Shown here: one piece after another, positions 28,532-39,100 of the stretch
Position numbering within the stretch: the first letter of the stretch is position 1
Layout: the number at the start of each line of letters is the position of its first letter
From: Isochrysis galbana
Lineage: Eukaryota; Haptophyta; Isochrysidales; Isochrysidaceae
Length of the DNA: 64,000 nt
Reading direction: 5' to 3'
Assembly: GCA_018136815.1 (NCBI GenBank)
Contig: CM030933.1
Span: 5,038,282-5,102,281 of the forward strand
Made by a program: the position numbers and the translations under genes
Notes under the pieces: model-generated
Told to the model about the DNA's origin: nothing
Databases searched by the model: none
What the model saw: the letters and a program-made list of their open reading frames with translations, nothing else

Positions 28532-31384
28532 TCATTCGACGAGCAATTTGTTCATCGTGGGAGAAAAGGAGCGCGAAAGTGCGTCCTCGCACGCGTGCCA
28601 ACCGTTCGCCCTCTTCGACCGTCTCTTCTCCATAGCACGCCGACGGCGGCAAATCCAGTGCGTCGACGCTGCCGCGAGGTTGCCCACAAAGCGCTGGCTG
28701 TGGGCGCAGACCTCCGCCTCCACGGCCGCCAGCGCCTCCGTCGCGTTGGACTCGACTGTGTCGTAGTCGGTCACGAGCCATCTCGGAAGGTACTCGTCAA
28801 CAAACATGGCCTGCCAAGGTAGCCGACGCGCTCGCTCGCGATTCGCGTCGTTAGGCAGTGCCCCGACCACTAGCACGCGTTCTGAGCGTGAGCTCAGCCT
28901 CGTGGCTGCCGCACGGAGTGTGTCCGTCTCCGCAGATGACAGCGCCGACACCTCGAGCAAACCTTCGTACTCACGCGACGCGCTCACATCGACGCAGTCG
29001 TAAACGCCCACCATGCGCGCAAGCACGCTCCGAGCCTCGTGGGCTACCGTCGCGAGGCGCGCCGCCAGCTTAAGGCCACGGGTGAGGTGACGTGTAAGCT
29101 CGCGTTGCTCGCGGCCATTACTCAACGAGCCAAACCGGCGGTGCGCGGCGGAGAGGTGAATTTCACTTGCCGATGCGAAAGGTAGTAGCCACTGCCGAAG
29201 TGACTCGTCACCGGGCGGCATGGAAGCGGGTTTGCCGCTCCCGACTGTCACAAAGCCGTGCGAAGCAGGTGGGGAGTCACCTAGTCCCACCTCGATGTGG
29301 ACGCGAGCGACATCCGGACGCCGTGCGTCGCTTGGCCCGCGCGGGAGATGATGTGGAAAGTGAAAAGAGAAGCTCGAGTAGTCAATAAAGTGCGAAATCG
29401 ACATGGCGAGGCGCGCAGGCTTATCTCGTCGCAGTGGCATGCGGGGGAGGACGAGCGTCCGGTTGAGCACATTCGCGATTGCGAGGGCATCGCTCAGTGC
29501 GCGGAGCTGCGAGGCAAAGTCACATCTCGAGTGTTCCTCACAACCCTCTGCACGGATCGATAGGAGTTGTGGAGGAATGGCCGCGCCGGGTGGCGGCGGA
29601 GGCGGCGGCAGCGCCCACAACCCGGCCTCTCGCAAGTGGTACACCTTCTCTCGCACGCCGCTGATCCAGTTGGCATGTACGAGCACTGGCCGCTGTGCCC
29701 CAATCCCTTCGAGCGGCCGGAAGAAGTAAACAAAGCCGTTGGGAAAGGAGTTGACTGGAAGCAGCGCCCAGGCCACGTCGCGCGCGGAGGAGAGTTCACG
29801 ATTTAGCATGTCCTGTTCGTTCGGCGGGCTCGACGCCTCCGAGATGCGGCGCCACACGCGCTCGAACACCCGAATGGTACCCTGGGTCGCGCGACAAAAG
29901 AAGACGCCGCCATTTGCATACTTCCAACCGCTACCTTTGGGCAGCCCAAGTCGCACATTAACCAGTCCTGGATCAACCTCCTCAGCCGACTGGCCATCTC
30001 GTGCATCGCTCTGAACGAGCATCTCATTGGCGAGAAGACCGGCCCCTTCGTTCGCAAGCCATGCAAGGGGGTCACGCAGCAATACCACGTCCAAGTCCAG
30101 GATGAATAGGTTGAAGCCAGCGCGCAACATCTCGAGCAGCACACAGTAGCGTGCGCCGTTTACGGCGAAAAAAGCAGCGGACCCGAACGTGTCGGAGCCG
30201 CCCTCTGGCAGCGATACGAGATGAGTCGCATCAATCACTGCCAGCCCTGACTCGTGCACCTGACGGAGGCTCGGTGAGTCAAGCGCGACGAGCAGAAGTC
30301 GCTCGACCTGCGCTCGCTTGGCGCTCTCGATGAAGTTGGTGCACATCTCGGAGTAAGCGACCCCTGCCACAAACGCGACTGCTGCCATGCGGTCGCTCCC
30401 GGCCACGCGCCGAAGCGGCGACAAGTCGAGCGGCCCCTTGGCGCCGACGCTCCCGCAGCTCTGCGCGGATGCCGCAGCCGCAGCCTTGGCAGTCGCGGCG
30501 GTAGCGCCGAACAGGCTGAAAAGTTGCTCGTCGTCGAGCTTGGCGTACGCAGACGAGTGCACCAGGAATGCATTGGGTAGGGTGGCTCGAAGCGCCGCCA
30601 CGTCTGGAAGCAGGGTGCCCATATTGACGACGAAGCTCGAGTGCTGGAACCGATGCATCAGCCTCCGCCGCGTAGCCTGGTCAAACTGCTCGCGCAACGC
30701 ATGCAAGGCGAGGTCAAACGGCAGCTTGCGGAGAGAGCCATACCGTGCTTCCTTGAGGTATTTTGCAAACGCTGGGTCGCCCACGGCATAGATGGCGTTG
30801 CCGTTGATGTGACCGGCGAAGCGCTCGGGAAGCTCAGACTCGCATCGACCGCTTCTTCCATCGTACGAGCAGTTGGCGTACAGCGCCGAGCCAATGATCC
30901 ACGCGTCGGAGAATGCTGCCACGCACGTGGCACGCTCAAGCCAGCCTGGCCGGATCGGCAACACGTCAGGTTCAAGCTGGAGGAGATAATGATAGCCGAG
31001 CCGGCGCGTGTGCTGGACCAGGTGATGGAATAAATTGTTTGGACCCATAGTCCAGCCAGCCGACGAGCGCCGTTTGTCGTACGCATCGCTCCGCCCTGAG
31101 AGCCTCGCTTCCTCAAAGACGATGCGGCCAAACGCGCGTCTCGCTCTGCCTCCAACGGCCGCCGCTGCACGCACGCGCTCACACGCAGGAGCCGACGCAT
31201 TACAGCGGCCATGAAAGAGGTAAAGCAGCCCGGCAGCCCCCTCGTCTCCCTCGTGAGCCTGAGGAAGCGGTGGCAGAGATGCCCAGACGCTCCACTGACG
31301 CTCGATGCTATGCACGTCGACCGCTGTGAAGGGAACACCAACGAGCAGCGAGCCGGGTGCACAGTCGAAGAGGCGACTTCCCAT
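28532..31384 (-). CDS. Three-domain glycosyltransferase (N-terminal GT, GT77-like, O-fucosyltransferase-like)
   Basis: From the ATG at 31384 (MGSRLFDCAPG) the ORF encodes 950 residues. The N-terminal third has LEPDVLPIRPGWL and HINGNAIYAVGDPAF, a nucleotide-sugar transferase-like module. The middle third fits GT77/RGXT-type transferases: a DxD-type motif in FILDLDVVLLRDP, WKYANGGVFFCRAT, EQDMLNREL, then LVHANWISGVREKV. The last third resembles GDP-fucose O-fucosyltransferases: CDFASQLRALSDALAIANVL near its start and a C-terminal RVLVVGALPND...FVGNLAAASTHW. Upstream, a TGTACAG acceptor at about 31411 after a pyrimidine stretch and a GTAAGG donor near 31495 suggest a further 5' exon that could carry a membrane anchor; none is seen here. 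It probably builds cell-surface glycans in the Golgi. Confidence 0.75.
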   Translation of the reverse strand: MGSRLFDCAPGSLLVGVPFTAVDVHSIERQWSVWASLPPLPQAHEGDEGAAGLLYLFHGRCNASAPACERVRAAAAVGGRARRAFGRIVFEEARLSGRSDAYDKRRSSAGWTMGPNNLFHHLVQHTRRLGYHYLLQLEPDVLPIRPGWLERATCVAAFSDAWIIGSALYANCSYDGRSGRCESELPERFAGHINGNAIYAVGDPAFAKYLKEARYGSLRKLPFDLALHALREQFDQATRRRLMHRFQHSSFVVNMGTLLPDVAALRATLPNAFLVHSSAYAKLDDEQLFSLFGATAATAKAAAAASAQSCGSVGAKGPLDLSPLRRVAGSDRMAAVAFVAGVAYSEMCTNFIESAKRAQVERLLLVALDSPSLRQVHESGLAVIDATHLVSLPEGGSDTFGSAAFFAVNGARYCVLLEMLRAGFNLFILDLDVVLLRDPLAWLANEGAGLLANEMLVQSDARDGQSAEEVDPGLVNVRLGLPKGSGWKYANGGVFFCRATQGTIRVFERVWRRISEASSPPNEQDMLNRELSSARDVAWALLPVNSFPNGFVYFFRPLEGIGAQRPVLVHANWISGVREKVYHLREAGLWALPPPPPPPGAAIPPQLLSIRAEGCEEHSRCDFASQLRALSDALAIANVLNRTLVLPRMPLRRDKPARLAMSISHFIDYSSFSFHFPHHLPRGPSDARRPDVARVHIEVGLGDSPPASHGFVTVGSGKPASMPPGDESLRQWLLPFASASEIHLSAAHRRFGSLSNGREQRELTRHLTRGLKLAARLATVAHEARSVLARMVGVYDCVDVSASREYEGLLEVSALSSAETDTLRAAATRLSSRSERVLVVGALPNDANRERARRLPWQAMFVDEYLPRWLVTDYDTVESNATEALAAVEAEVCAHSQRFVGNLAAASTHWICRRRRAMEKRRSKRANGWHACEDALSRSFSPTMNKLLVE

Positions 31385-31544
31385 GCGCTGTACTCCGCCG
31401 CGCCGACCTGCTGTACAGGCAGAGAGGGGAGAGGGGGGAGGGCGGAGGGGGGGCGGGGAGGGGAGAGGGGGGGCAGCGCCGCCGCCCACCTTACTTGGAA
31501 GTTCACACTGACCCTACTCTAGTTGTGGAATACAAATACTACTA

Positions 31545-32159
31545 CTACCTCCGTTCCAAAACTGAGATGCCTCGCACGCTTTGGGTTGAATGGAAGGGCC
31601 ACAAACTTCAACTAGGGGCTCCATCAAAGGTATGGTGTTGGGGAGGGTACATTGGGGCTTAACATAAGAGAGCTTGTAAGGTCATTAGTATGCGGCTATG
31701 CCTAGTGCCAATGCGACAAGCATACGTACTCTATTCACTGTCAGAACGAAAGCTCCGTGCGGCAAATCATACACTCATCCCCACCATTTCCATTTACCTC
31801 CACAATCTTTGCCAACACCCAGCGCTTGGTGTCAAACAAATGCCTGCGCCAAGGTGATGTTATAAGCGTGTTCATAGAGCACTCTCTCGAACCAACTCCT
31901 TTGCCTCCTCAGGGCCAGAGGGCAAAAGCGCGGCAGCCAGCCACCCGCGCCGGTTCGCGCCGCGCGCAACTTTTCGCACCTTTATGAAATGAAAACTCAT
32001 CATTTCTTTTGTTTTCGCCATGCTGTCTTCTCTTCCATCGCATGTGGCATACGCCCCAATGTACCCGCAACATGTCTCGATCATTCGAATCTCATTTTGT
32101 GACCCCCTCTAAAATCTAAAAAACATTTCCCTGGATCCTGAGTTTTGGAACGGAGGTAG
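31545..32159. mobile_element. Stowaway-like (Tc1/mariner-type) element
   Basis: Starts CTACCTCCGTTCCAAAACT and ends with its exact inverse, each end bordered by TA (31543-31544 and 32160-32161), as in Stowaway MITEs. At 615 bp it is long for a MITE. On the - strand the interior keeps protein-like stretches (FDTKRWVLAKIVEVNGNG, CMICRTE), so it may be a deleted autonomous element or carry captured sequence. A partial inverted copy lies at 60850-61124. It sits about 150 bp upstream of the glycosyltransferase gene. Confidence 0.8.
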
Positions 32160-32201
32160 TACGTGTATTCACACAGAGCCCCGGAAATGAGACTGAATAC
32201 G

Positions 32202-32956
32202 GAACTAAGTTTATACTTGGTTCGCCCATGGGGGGGCACGAGCCCCCCCCTCTCTCCACTCCTCCCCTGCCGTGGGGGAGGAACCACCCATCCTCCTGGC
32301 ATGCCTGATGGCTTGCTAGGAGGCCACTGCCCTGCTGACCCACTCTCCCACTGGCAGGCACGCCTGGTTCGCTCGTCCTGGCCCCTCGCGGCCAGCCCAT
32401 CGCTCCAACCCCCTTCCCCCCCTGGTCGACAGGCAGACAGGTGCAGAGTGGGGGCCCCTGAGGCCCAGGAGCGCCAGCGAGGGAGAGGCAGGGGAGACCA
32501 GGGCCCAGTCCCAGCCTCCTTTGCCCCCAGAGCTGGCCTCCAGGAGCCTCCAGGGGTCGCCAGGGGCAGCTGCAGGCCTGCCGCAGGCGCGCCATCGCGC
32601 GTGCCGCAGGAGAGGGGAGAGAGAGCGCGGAGAAGGGGGTGGGCGGAGCGAGAGCTCCGCTCACCGAAAAATAGGTAAGTCCCGCACCTGTTTACAGGAT
32701 AAGTCGGGGCTGAGACCGCCGCCCACTCGGAGACACAGGAGGAAGGGGGGGAAAGATCACCGGGGGGAGGCGCGGGCCACCGGACCATATCTAAGCCCTT
32801 CACCCCTATCCCCCTAGTAGTGCACGGGGGGAGTCGCCTTATGGCGGGGGGTGAAGGGCCGGGGGAGTGGGGGTGTAGAAAGTTTTCCTACGTGAGTAGA
32901 AAGTAGAGGGTCCACGGCCGCGTGTGCGGTGAGACTATTAAAAGGTTTAATTATTT
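32202..32956 (+). mobile_element. SINE-like non-LTR element, full copy with 16-bp duplication
   Basis: A perfect 16-bp direct repeat AATGAGACTGAATACG flanks it (32186-32201 and 32957-32972). The 5' end is the stem-loop AACTAAGT-TTAT-ACTTGGTT, then ATGG and a GC hairpin (GGGGGGCACGAGCCCCCC). The 3' end is an AT tail (AAAAGGTTTAATTATTT). There is no reverse transcriptase. Long variable duplications and an AT tail indicate target-primed insertion by a LINE. The interior is C/G-rich and holds a conserved GGTAAGTC...TTTACAGGATAAG string near 32672. Confidence 0.85.
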
Positions 32957-32972
32957 AATGAGACTGAATACG

Positions 32973-33276
32973 TATTCAAGATTCGAGTCCCCCCCCCCCG
33001 CGCGCGGAGCGCCTGGTTTCGGGCCGCGTGCAGCGCGAAATAATTTTTTCGGGGTTATATGGGTACGATTATGCTCTAGGCTCTAGACGCTAGCTAGATC
33101 TCTAGATCTCTATCTCTATCTCTATCTCTATCTATGGATCATAGATCATAGGGAGGCGCGGAGCGCGGAGGCGGAGGCGGGAAAGTGAGCGCAACCGAGT
33201 TCCGTTCATGGATTCGGGAGGCGGGAGCGAGAGAGTAAAAAGTAAAAAAAGTAAAACGTAAGTGTTCACTCTACAT
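32973..33276. other. Spacer with (TATCTC)n microsatellite
   Basis: About 33095-33135 is TCTAGATCTCTATCTC repeats, followed by GGAGGCGGAGGCGG repeats. No gene. Confidence 0.5.
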
Positions 33277-33480
33277 CCTACTTTTATAAGTGGGGTTCAA
33301 TGGGCAATGGGGGCCTCGCGCCCCCCTCTCTCGTCCTCTCTCCAACGCGGACACCCCCCGGGGTGGGCCCGTACAATCAACCCCAGCCCTTGCCCTCTGG
33401 CAGGGGCTGGGCAAAGGCGGCTTGCCTTCATTTGGTCTCCTTTCCCTCAGGGTTTCTTCCCCTCCCGTGGGGACTCTGGC
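33277..33480 (+). mobile_element. Non-LTR 5' module (fragment)
   Basis: CCTACTT-TTAT-AAGTGGG stem-loop at 33277-33294, then ATGG and a GC hairpin. It shares about 130-200 bases with 10069-10199 and then departs. 3' end and duplication not identified. Confidence 0.65.
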
Positions 33481-33638
33481 CGAGCAACATCAAATACAAA
33501 AAAGCTCGGTCCTAGGACACCGGGCCTAGCTCACCATGAGGGCGCTCCTGTGAGCAAGGGGATGCATGGTTACTAGTGCGTGCCCCCCTCGATGAAAATT
33601 CCAGCGGCCTCCTTGTCACGCATGACGTGGACCTCTCC

Positions 33639-33701
33639 TCACACTTGTCTTGAAAGGATCGTCTTCAATGAGTGCATCGGATGTATACCGCACTCCTCGT
33701 G
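33639..33701 (-). pseudogene. 3' piece of the interrupted virus-like gene
   Basis: On the - strand HEECGIHPMHSLKTILSRQV ends at a TGA (33641-33639). The same frame resumes after the stop (VHVMRDKEAAGIFIEGGTH) to a TAG near 33565. The first codons are the LINE target duplication shared with 40004-40021, so this piece was joined to 40022-40243 before the LINE arrived. Confidence 0.55.
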
Positions 33702-33729
33702 AAAAAAAACTATTGTTATAGTTTTAGCG

Positions 33730-35379
33730 ATGGAGCGCGCGCCGACCGCTCCCACCTCCCAGCCCCCCGCCGTCACGACGCCCCAACGGGGCCGCCCCAA
33801 ACCGCCGGAGCCCAAGCGCCCACAGGCCGCCGCGCCGCCTGACAACGACGTCGAGATGACGGCACCGCCCTCGCCTCCCAAGCTGCCACAGAACCAGGGA
33901 ACAGGCAGAGTCCTGTTCCCTGGTGACAACCAGACCCAGGGCAAAGCCCTGCCACCCAACCCCTCCGCTCCTCCACCAACTCAAGGACTCCCCATGGGAG
34001 GTGGCAGCTCTGCTGCCACCCCCATGGCGGCCACTCCTACCATCAGTGCACCCCTCGGGGGCGGGCACTTAACACAACAATCCATTTTGGGGGCCTTTGC
34101 GCCCTCAAACCAACAACCAACTCAAGCGACCAGGACATACGCGCAAGCTGCGCATGGACACAAAGGGAAGGATACAGCCCAGCAAGCCCAGCAGCCACAA
34201 GCCCAACAACCACAGCAGCCGTCGCGCAAGCGGGCGGATCCCCAATCGGATCCAAAGCCGACTCTCCACAACACCACCCCATTTGCTTCTCCTCCACCTG
34301 ATGAGGAAGAGGAGCCCGAAGACACGCCTTTTTACATCCAGCTAGCTCAGCTAGCTGATGACAAAAAGGACATCAAGAGCGAGGATGTCGCCACCTTCAT
34401 GAAATTCCTCCTCTCTAGGCTGGAAGGCCTAGACGCAACTCCAGACGGCATGGACAAAGGCCGCAAAGGCCCTTGGATTTTCTATGTTGATGAAGACGCA
34501 CACGATCAATTCAAGGCCGCATACGGAGACAAAGTTAACACAGCACTCTCGGGAGTCCCGCATGAATTTGGAATCACCTATGGTGCGTTAATCGACTCGG
34601 CCCCTCGAAAGTCGAGCGCTATCCGGTCCTCCCTAAAAGAGGTGGCGACCTACATTGTTTTTCGCATCTTTGATCCGATCAAGGCTTTTAAGACCAAGAC
34701 TAGGCACTTGGCTAACTCACTCGAGCGCGAGGGATTCCACGTGCTAAGGGGCAACCAACAGCGAGCCAAAACCTCACTCGAAGGTATCACGAAAGTTGAG
34801 TCCGGCAAGCGTCCCATCTGGCACTTTTATGTTTACACGGACACGTCTGCCTTAGGGCACCGCTTCCCTCGCAACTTTCATGTGACTCTCGATGACGGAG
34901 AAAATTTCAACTTGGACTATGCGGTCCGATCATCGGTGGAATGTGTGACTCCTGAAGGGGAGTTAGCCATCCATGGAGCCCCCGGAGGCTGCAAAGGATA
35001 CGACAAGCCGTGGGCTATCTCATTTCTTCGTAAAAACCAAGTTAGCTTTCGCCAATGCACGTGCGAACAAGATAAGGCGAAAGCGGAACAACGAAAGCGC
35101 CAAAGGGACGCAAGTAACGCCATGGACTACAGGGCCCTCATGGGCCTTGGTGCGGCGGCGCCATGCCGCCGATTCATGGCGGGCGAATGCAAAAACAACC
35201 GCATGAAAGGACGTCAAATAGTCCAATGCTCCTCCAGCCACGACATCCCCGGATGTTGGGTAAAGGACCCCACCACGGGCAAACAAACTTGTATGGTCAA
35301 ATGCAATCTTAAACCTAATAAGGCTTATCCAGGGTACTGCGTGAACGGAGTTAGTTGCCTCTACCGTCATGGTGAATAG
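33730..35379 (+). CDS. LINE ORF1 protein (nucleic-acid binding)
   Basis: 549 residues from an ATG 28 bases inside the element. The N-terminal 190 residues are Pro/Gln/Ala-rich and disordered. Residues about 200-440 are an ordered domain without a family I can name. The C-terminus is Cys/His-rich (CRRFMAGECKNN, QCSSSHDIPGC, CMVKC, YCVNGVSCLYRH), probably zinc-binding and used to coat the element RNA. The stop codon overlaps the next ORF by 11 bases. Confidence 0.85.
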   Translation: MERAPTAPTSQPPAVTTPQRGRPKPPEPKRPQAAAPPDNDVEMTAPPSPPKLPQNQGTGRVLFPGDNQTQGKALPPNPSAPPPTQGLPMGGGSSAATPMAATPTISAPLGGGHLTQQSILGAFAPSNQQPTQATRTYAQAAHGHKGKDTAQQAQQPQAQQPQQPSRKRADPQSDPKPTLHNTTPFASPPPDEEEEPEDTPFYIQLAQLADDKKDIKSEDVATFMKFLLSRLEGLDATPDGMDKGRKGPWIFYVDEDAHDQFKAAYGDKVNTALSGVPHEFGITYGALIDSAPRKSSAIRSSLKEVATYIVFRIFDPIKAFKTKTRHLANSLEREGFHVLRGNQQRAKTSLEGITKVESGKRPIWHFYVYTDTSALGHRFPRNFHVTLDDGENFNLDYAVRSSVECVTPEGELAIHGAPGGCKGYDKPWAISFLRKNQVSFRQCTCEQDKAKAEQRKRQRDASNAMDYRALMGLGAAAPCRRFMAGECKNNRMKGRQIVQCSSSHDIPGCWVKDPTTGKQTCMVKCNLKPNKAYPGYCVNGVSCLYRHGE

Positions 35380-36154
35380 TAGCGACTTAAAGATTGCGAC
35401 ATACAATTTGAACGGAGCGAAACATAAATTAACGTCGACCCTAGCGCAAGCGAGACTAGGAGGGATCCATGTTCTGTACGCGCAAGAACTACACCATTAC
35501 AGCGATGGGTGGCACCTAAGGGTGCAAGGTTTGGCCCGGTCCCTTGGCTGGGACTGGTTTCAATCCCCCGCGTCTAGGGGCGACCCTGGGAGCGGAGTGG
35601 CGGTAGCCATTAGAAGAGACAGAAGCGACGTAGTAGTAGAATCTTGGTCGGTAGTTATCCCGGGAAGGCTGGTAGTAGTAAAGGCTAATTTCGGACATGA
35701 AACAATATCTTTCGCCTCGGTGTATCTAAATGCTAGACCTAGTAAGCGTAAAGAAGAAATCAAAGTCCTTCATGGGACATCGGAAATACTTTCTCACACA
35801 ATTATAGCGGGCGATTTCAATTGCGTGGAGAACATACATAGAGACACCCGGCCCATCGCGGGGGCGACCCCCTATGCAAATACGGGAGGCAGAGCCCTCA
35901 CGAGGGCGATTGCCTCGCATGGGCTCACTGACGTCCAACTGCTGGTTAATCCGGGCATAAAAGAGCAATACACGAGGTGCGGGCACCAGACCCACACGAG
36001 AATAGATCGAGTATACGCCGCAGAATACTACTCCACGTGGAGATGGCATAAGGCATACATAGATCTTAAACTTTTCACGGGCCTGGCGGCGTCGGACCAC
36101 CACCCGGTGGTAGCGACTTTTGCTACCGCCCCCCACGACGGGCAACGGAAATAG
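35369..36154 (+). CDS. LINE apurinic/apyrimidinic-type endonuclease ORF
   Basis: 261 residues. It shows the APE-type motifs in order: ATYNLNGAK, YAQELHH (metal-binding Glu), IIAGDFNCVEN, TRIDRVYA and the catalytic SDHHPVVATF. This enzyme nicks target DNA for target-primed reverse transcription. It overlaps ORF1 by 11 bases (stop-start overlap in a different frame), suggesting coupled translation. It ends in a stop 14 bases before the reverse-transcriptase frame, where most LINEs have one continuous ORF2. Confidence 0.9.
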   Translation: MVNSSDLKIATYNLNGAKHKLTSTLAQARLGGIHVLYAQELHHYSDGWHLRVQGLARSLGWDWFQSPASRGDPGSGVAVAIRRDRSDVVVESWSVVIPGRLVVVKANFGHETISFASVYLNARPSKRKEEIKVLHGTSEILSHTIIAGDFNCVENIHRDTRPIAGATPYANTGGRALTRAIASHGLTDVQLLVNPGIKEQYTRCGHQTHTRIDRVYAAEYYSTWRWHKAYIDLKLFTGLAASDHHPVVATFATAPHDGQRK

Positions 36155-36168
36155 AAGCCAAGATACCT

Positions 36169-39100
36169 TTGGAGGTATTAGACGACCCGGAGACCCGGGA
36201 GATGATCAGCCTCCTCTGGAGGAGACTCTACCCAGCCCCTCCGGGAGAGGACGAAGGGGACAAGTTAACCACTTGGACGGAATTCAAAAGGAAGGTATCT
36301 TCGATACTCCTCGCGAAGGCGGTTGAGCTTCGCAGACGACAGAGGTACGCGCAAGCGGAAATCGACGCGGTGGCGGATGCTAGAAAAGCCCAAATGGAGG
36401 CGACCCCCGGGACGACCCGGTCGGACATCATAGCGGAACTGAACCGCAAAGTAGTCGACAAAAGACGTACCTTCTCACCCGCCCCGTCATTAGCGGAGAA
36501 TATCATAAGGGCGGAAGAGCTTGTTACAAAGCAATTTTTTAAGAGATTCACGCCTAGACACGCTAGCGGCGACATCCCGGCGATGTACGCTGGAGTGAGA
36601 TGGGAAGACCCGCAACCGGCCCTAGATGAAGACAAAGTAGCAACCGACGACACCGCGATTCTGGCCTCGTTACGGGGCTACTATGTATGGCTTTTCAGCG
36701 AAAAGATCTCTCAAGGCGCGGAGCCCCTCCTTCACGCGCTAAGGCAACGTCAGATACCGACGGGTCATAGGTCCTTCTTGGACAAGCCCATAGGATATTC
36801 GGAGATCATCCGTGCTATACGGCAAATGGCGAAAGGTAAATCCGCGGGGCCGGACGGCATACCAATGGAGTTCTATCAAAGCTTTGAAAAGCTAGCGGCC
36901 CCGCGCCTGATGGACATGTTTCACGAAGCCTACCGGTCGGGGGCATTACCGGAGGACACGTGCTCGGGTGATATAGCCCTGCTCTATAAAAAAGGGGACG
37001 CCAGGGACCCGAGGAACTATAGACCAATAACGTTGCTCCAAACGGACTACAAAATCCTCGCCAGGATCCTAGCTAACAGACTCAAAAAAACGATACATAC
37101 GATCATCTCCAGGGAGCAAGTGGGCTTTGTGCCTAGGAGGATGATAGGCGAAGCCACCCATTTGCTAAAGTTAGTGCAAGCATACTTGGAAGACGCAGAC
37201 GAAGAGGGATTAGCCCTGGCGATAGACTGGGAGAAAGCTTTCGATAGAGTCAGCTGGGATTATTATCATAAAGCGATACAGGCATTGGGCTTCGGCCCCG
37301 GTTACTCTAGATGGCTAACACTATTAACTAACGCGGATTCCCTTCCGATCAGATGGATCAAGGCCAATGGTAGACGCAGCAATCCCTTCACGATACATTG
37401 CGGCATGCCCCAAGGGTGCCCGCTATCGCCCCTAGCTTTTCTCTTAGTGGCCGAAGGCCTAACACGACTAGTCAACGCCGACCCTGAGATGAAGGGAATC
37501 ACAATAGGACCTAGAGAGTTAAGGCTTTCGCAGTTTGCCGACGACACGCAAATTTTAGCGAGCTCTTTCGAGTCACTGGAGAGGGCGATGCACATCTTAG
37601 AGACATATGGAACCGCCACCGGGGCTAGGGTGAACAAAAACAAGAGTATACTAATAAGAATGGGATCGCTTACAGGGGCGCAGGTCCCCGAGACGCTAAC
37701 TTATCTTAAAACACTCGGCGAAGGCGAGTATGCGACCATTCTAGGAGTCCCTTTCTGGGAAGGGCTAGAAAACGACTCCTTCTGGGAGAAGCTATACGCG
37801 AAGCTTAAGAAAAAGGTCGCAACATGGAGAGGTCTGAAGAGTCTCTCCATTCACGGGAGGACGCTGCTAGTGAACTTCATAATCTACGGGACGCCGAGAT
37901 ATTGGCTATCCACGTCCACTCCTCCGGCATGGTTCATGGAGGCCATTGACTCGGACGTTCAAACTATATTGTGGGATAGGTCTCCCCGACTTCAGGTGGA
38001 TGAGCTAGGCTCCTCGCAAGAGGGTCGGAAATGGATAACCCTTCCGGCATATCCGAGGGTAGGCACAAGCGAAGACGGGCCCCTATTGGGGGTCGGACTA
38101 CTTCCCATGGCCGAACACACGAGGGCGCTCCAAGCGATATGGATAGTCCGATATCTTAACCCGTCAATGGCGGAATGGAAGATAGTCTTGGATCAATGGT
38201 TCAGCCGCACCCCCTTAGGGCGAGCGGCGGTCTTTTCGAAGGTCGACTCGAAGAGCCTCACGGCTAGCATTCGCGGCAATAACACGCTCCCGGCATTCTG
38301 GAAGCACGCGCTGGAAAACTTCAGAAGGATCAACTTCCTTAGGGGAGAAATCACACGAGAAGGCACTCAGGGCTCCCCGATATGGCACAATCTTTTCCAC
38401 AAGCCTCCGGCTATCCATCACTCACATAGGTCGAAATGGGAGTCTCTACAGACAGTTATTGTTCACAACACCATAAACCCGGATACGGGGGACGTTTACA
38501 CTATGGAAGAATGCGCGGCTTACTTGCCGGACGGAGAACGTTGGATACGCCATAGGGGAAATTACATATCGGTAGGCCCCTTTCTTAAGTCATGGGAAAA
38601 GATTTCTGAGTGGACGAGATCAAGACTAATACATACCACTTTCGATTATATGAACCTTCTTAAAAAACAAGCGAAGACTCCGCCCCCGGCTCCAGAGGAG
38701 CAAGAGATACTCCCTCAGGAAGATCCGGACGCACACGATCTAGGCGAGATCCTAGTCGATATAGACCATAACTTTTATCTGCGCCGAAGAGGCGACTACC
38801 ACAAGGTCCAGCTCAATGTCATGGGAGAGCCCCACATCCACGAGCGGATTAGCCCGCAACTACTGCCCGACGAACTATACACCCCGCTGAAGTGGGGACA
38901 TGCGTACGACGGCCCGGCGGAAACGGCGTACCCGTTACCTCAAGAATACATGCTAAAAGGCACGCGTACAACACTAGAGGATGTAAGTGTCAGGGACTTG
39001 ACTAAAGCGTTCCTCGCTTTGAGGAAAACCAAAACACAAAAATCCACACTAAGATGGGAAAAAAGGTTACCGGTCCTCTCGGGAAAGTGGAAACAAATAT

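Noticed and set aside
32672-32702. GTAAGT...TTTACAG as an intron inside the SINE-like element
   Set aside because: Only about 24-27 bases apart, too short for splicing; kept in all copies simply as element sequence.
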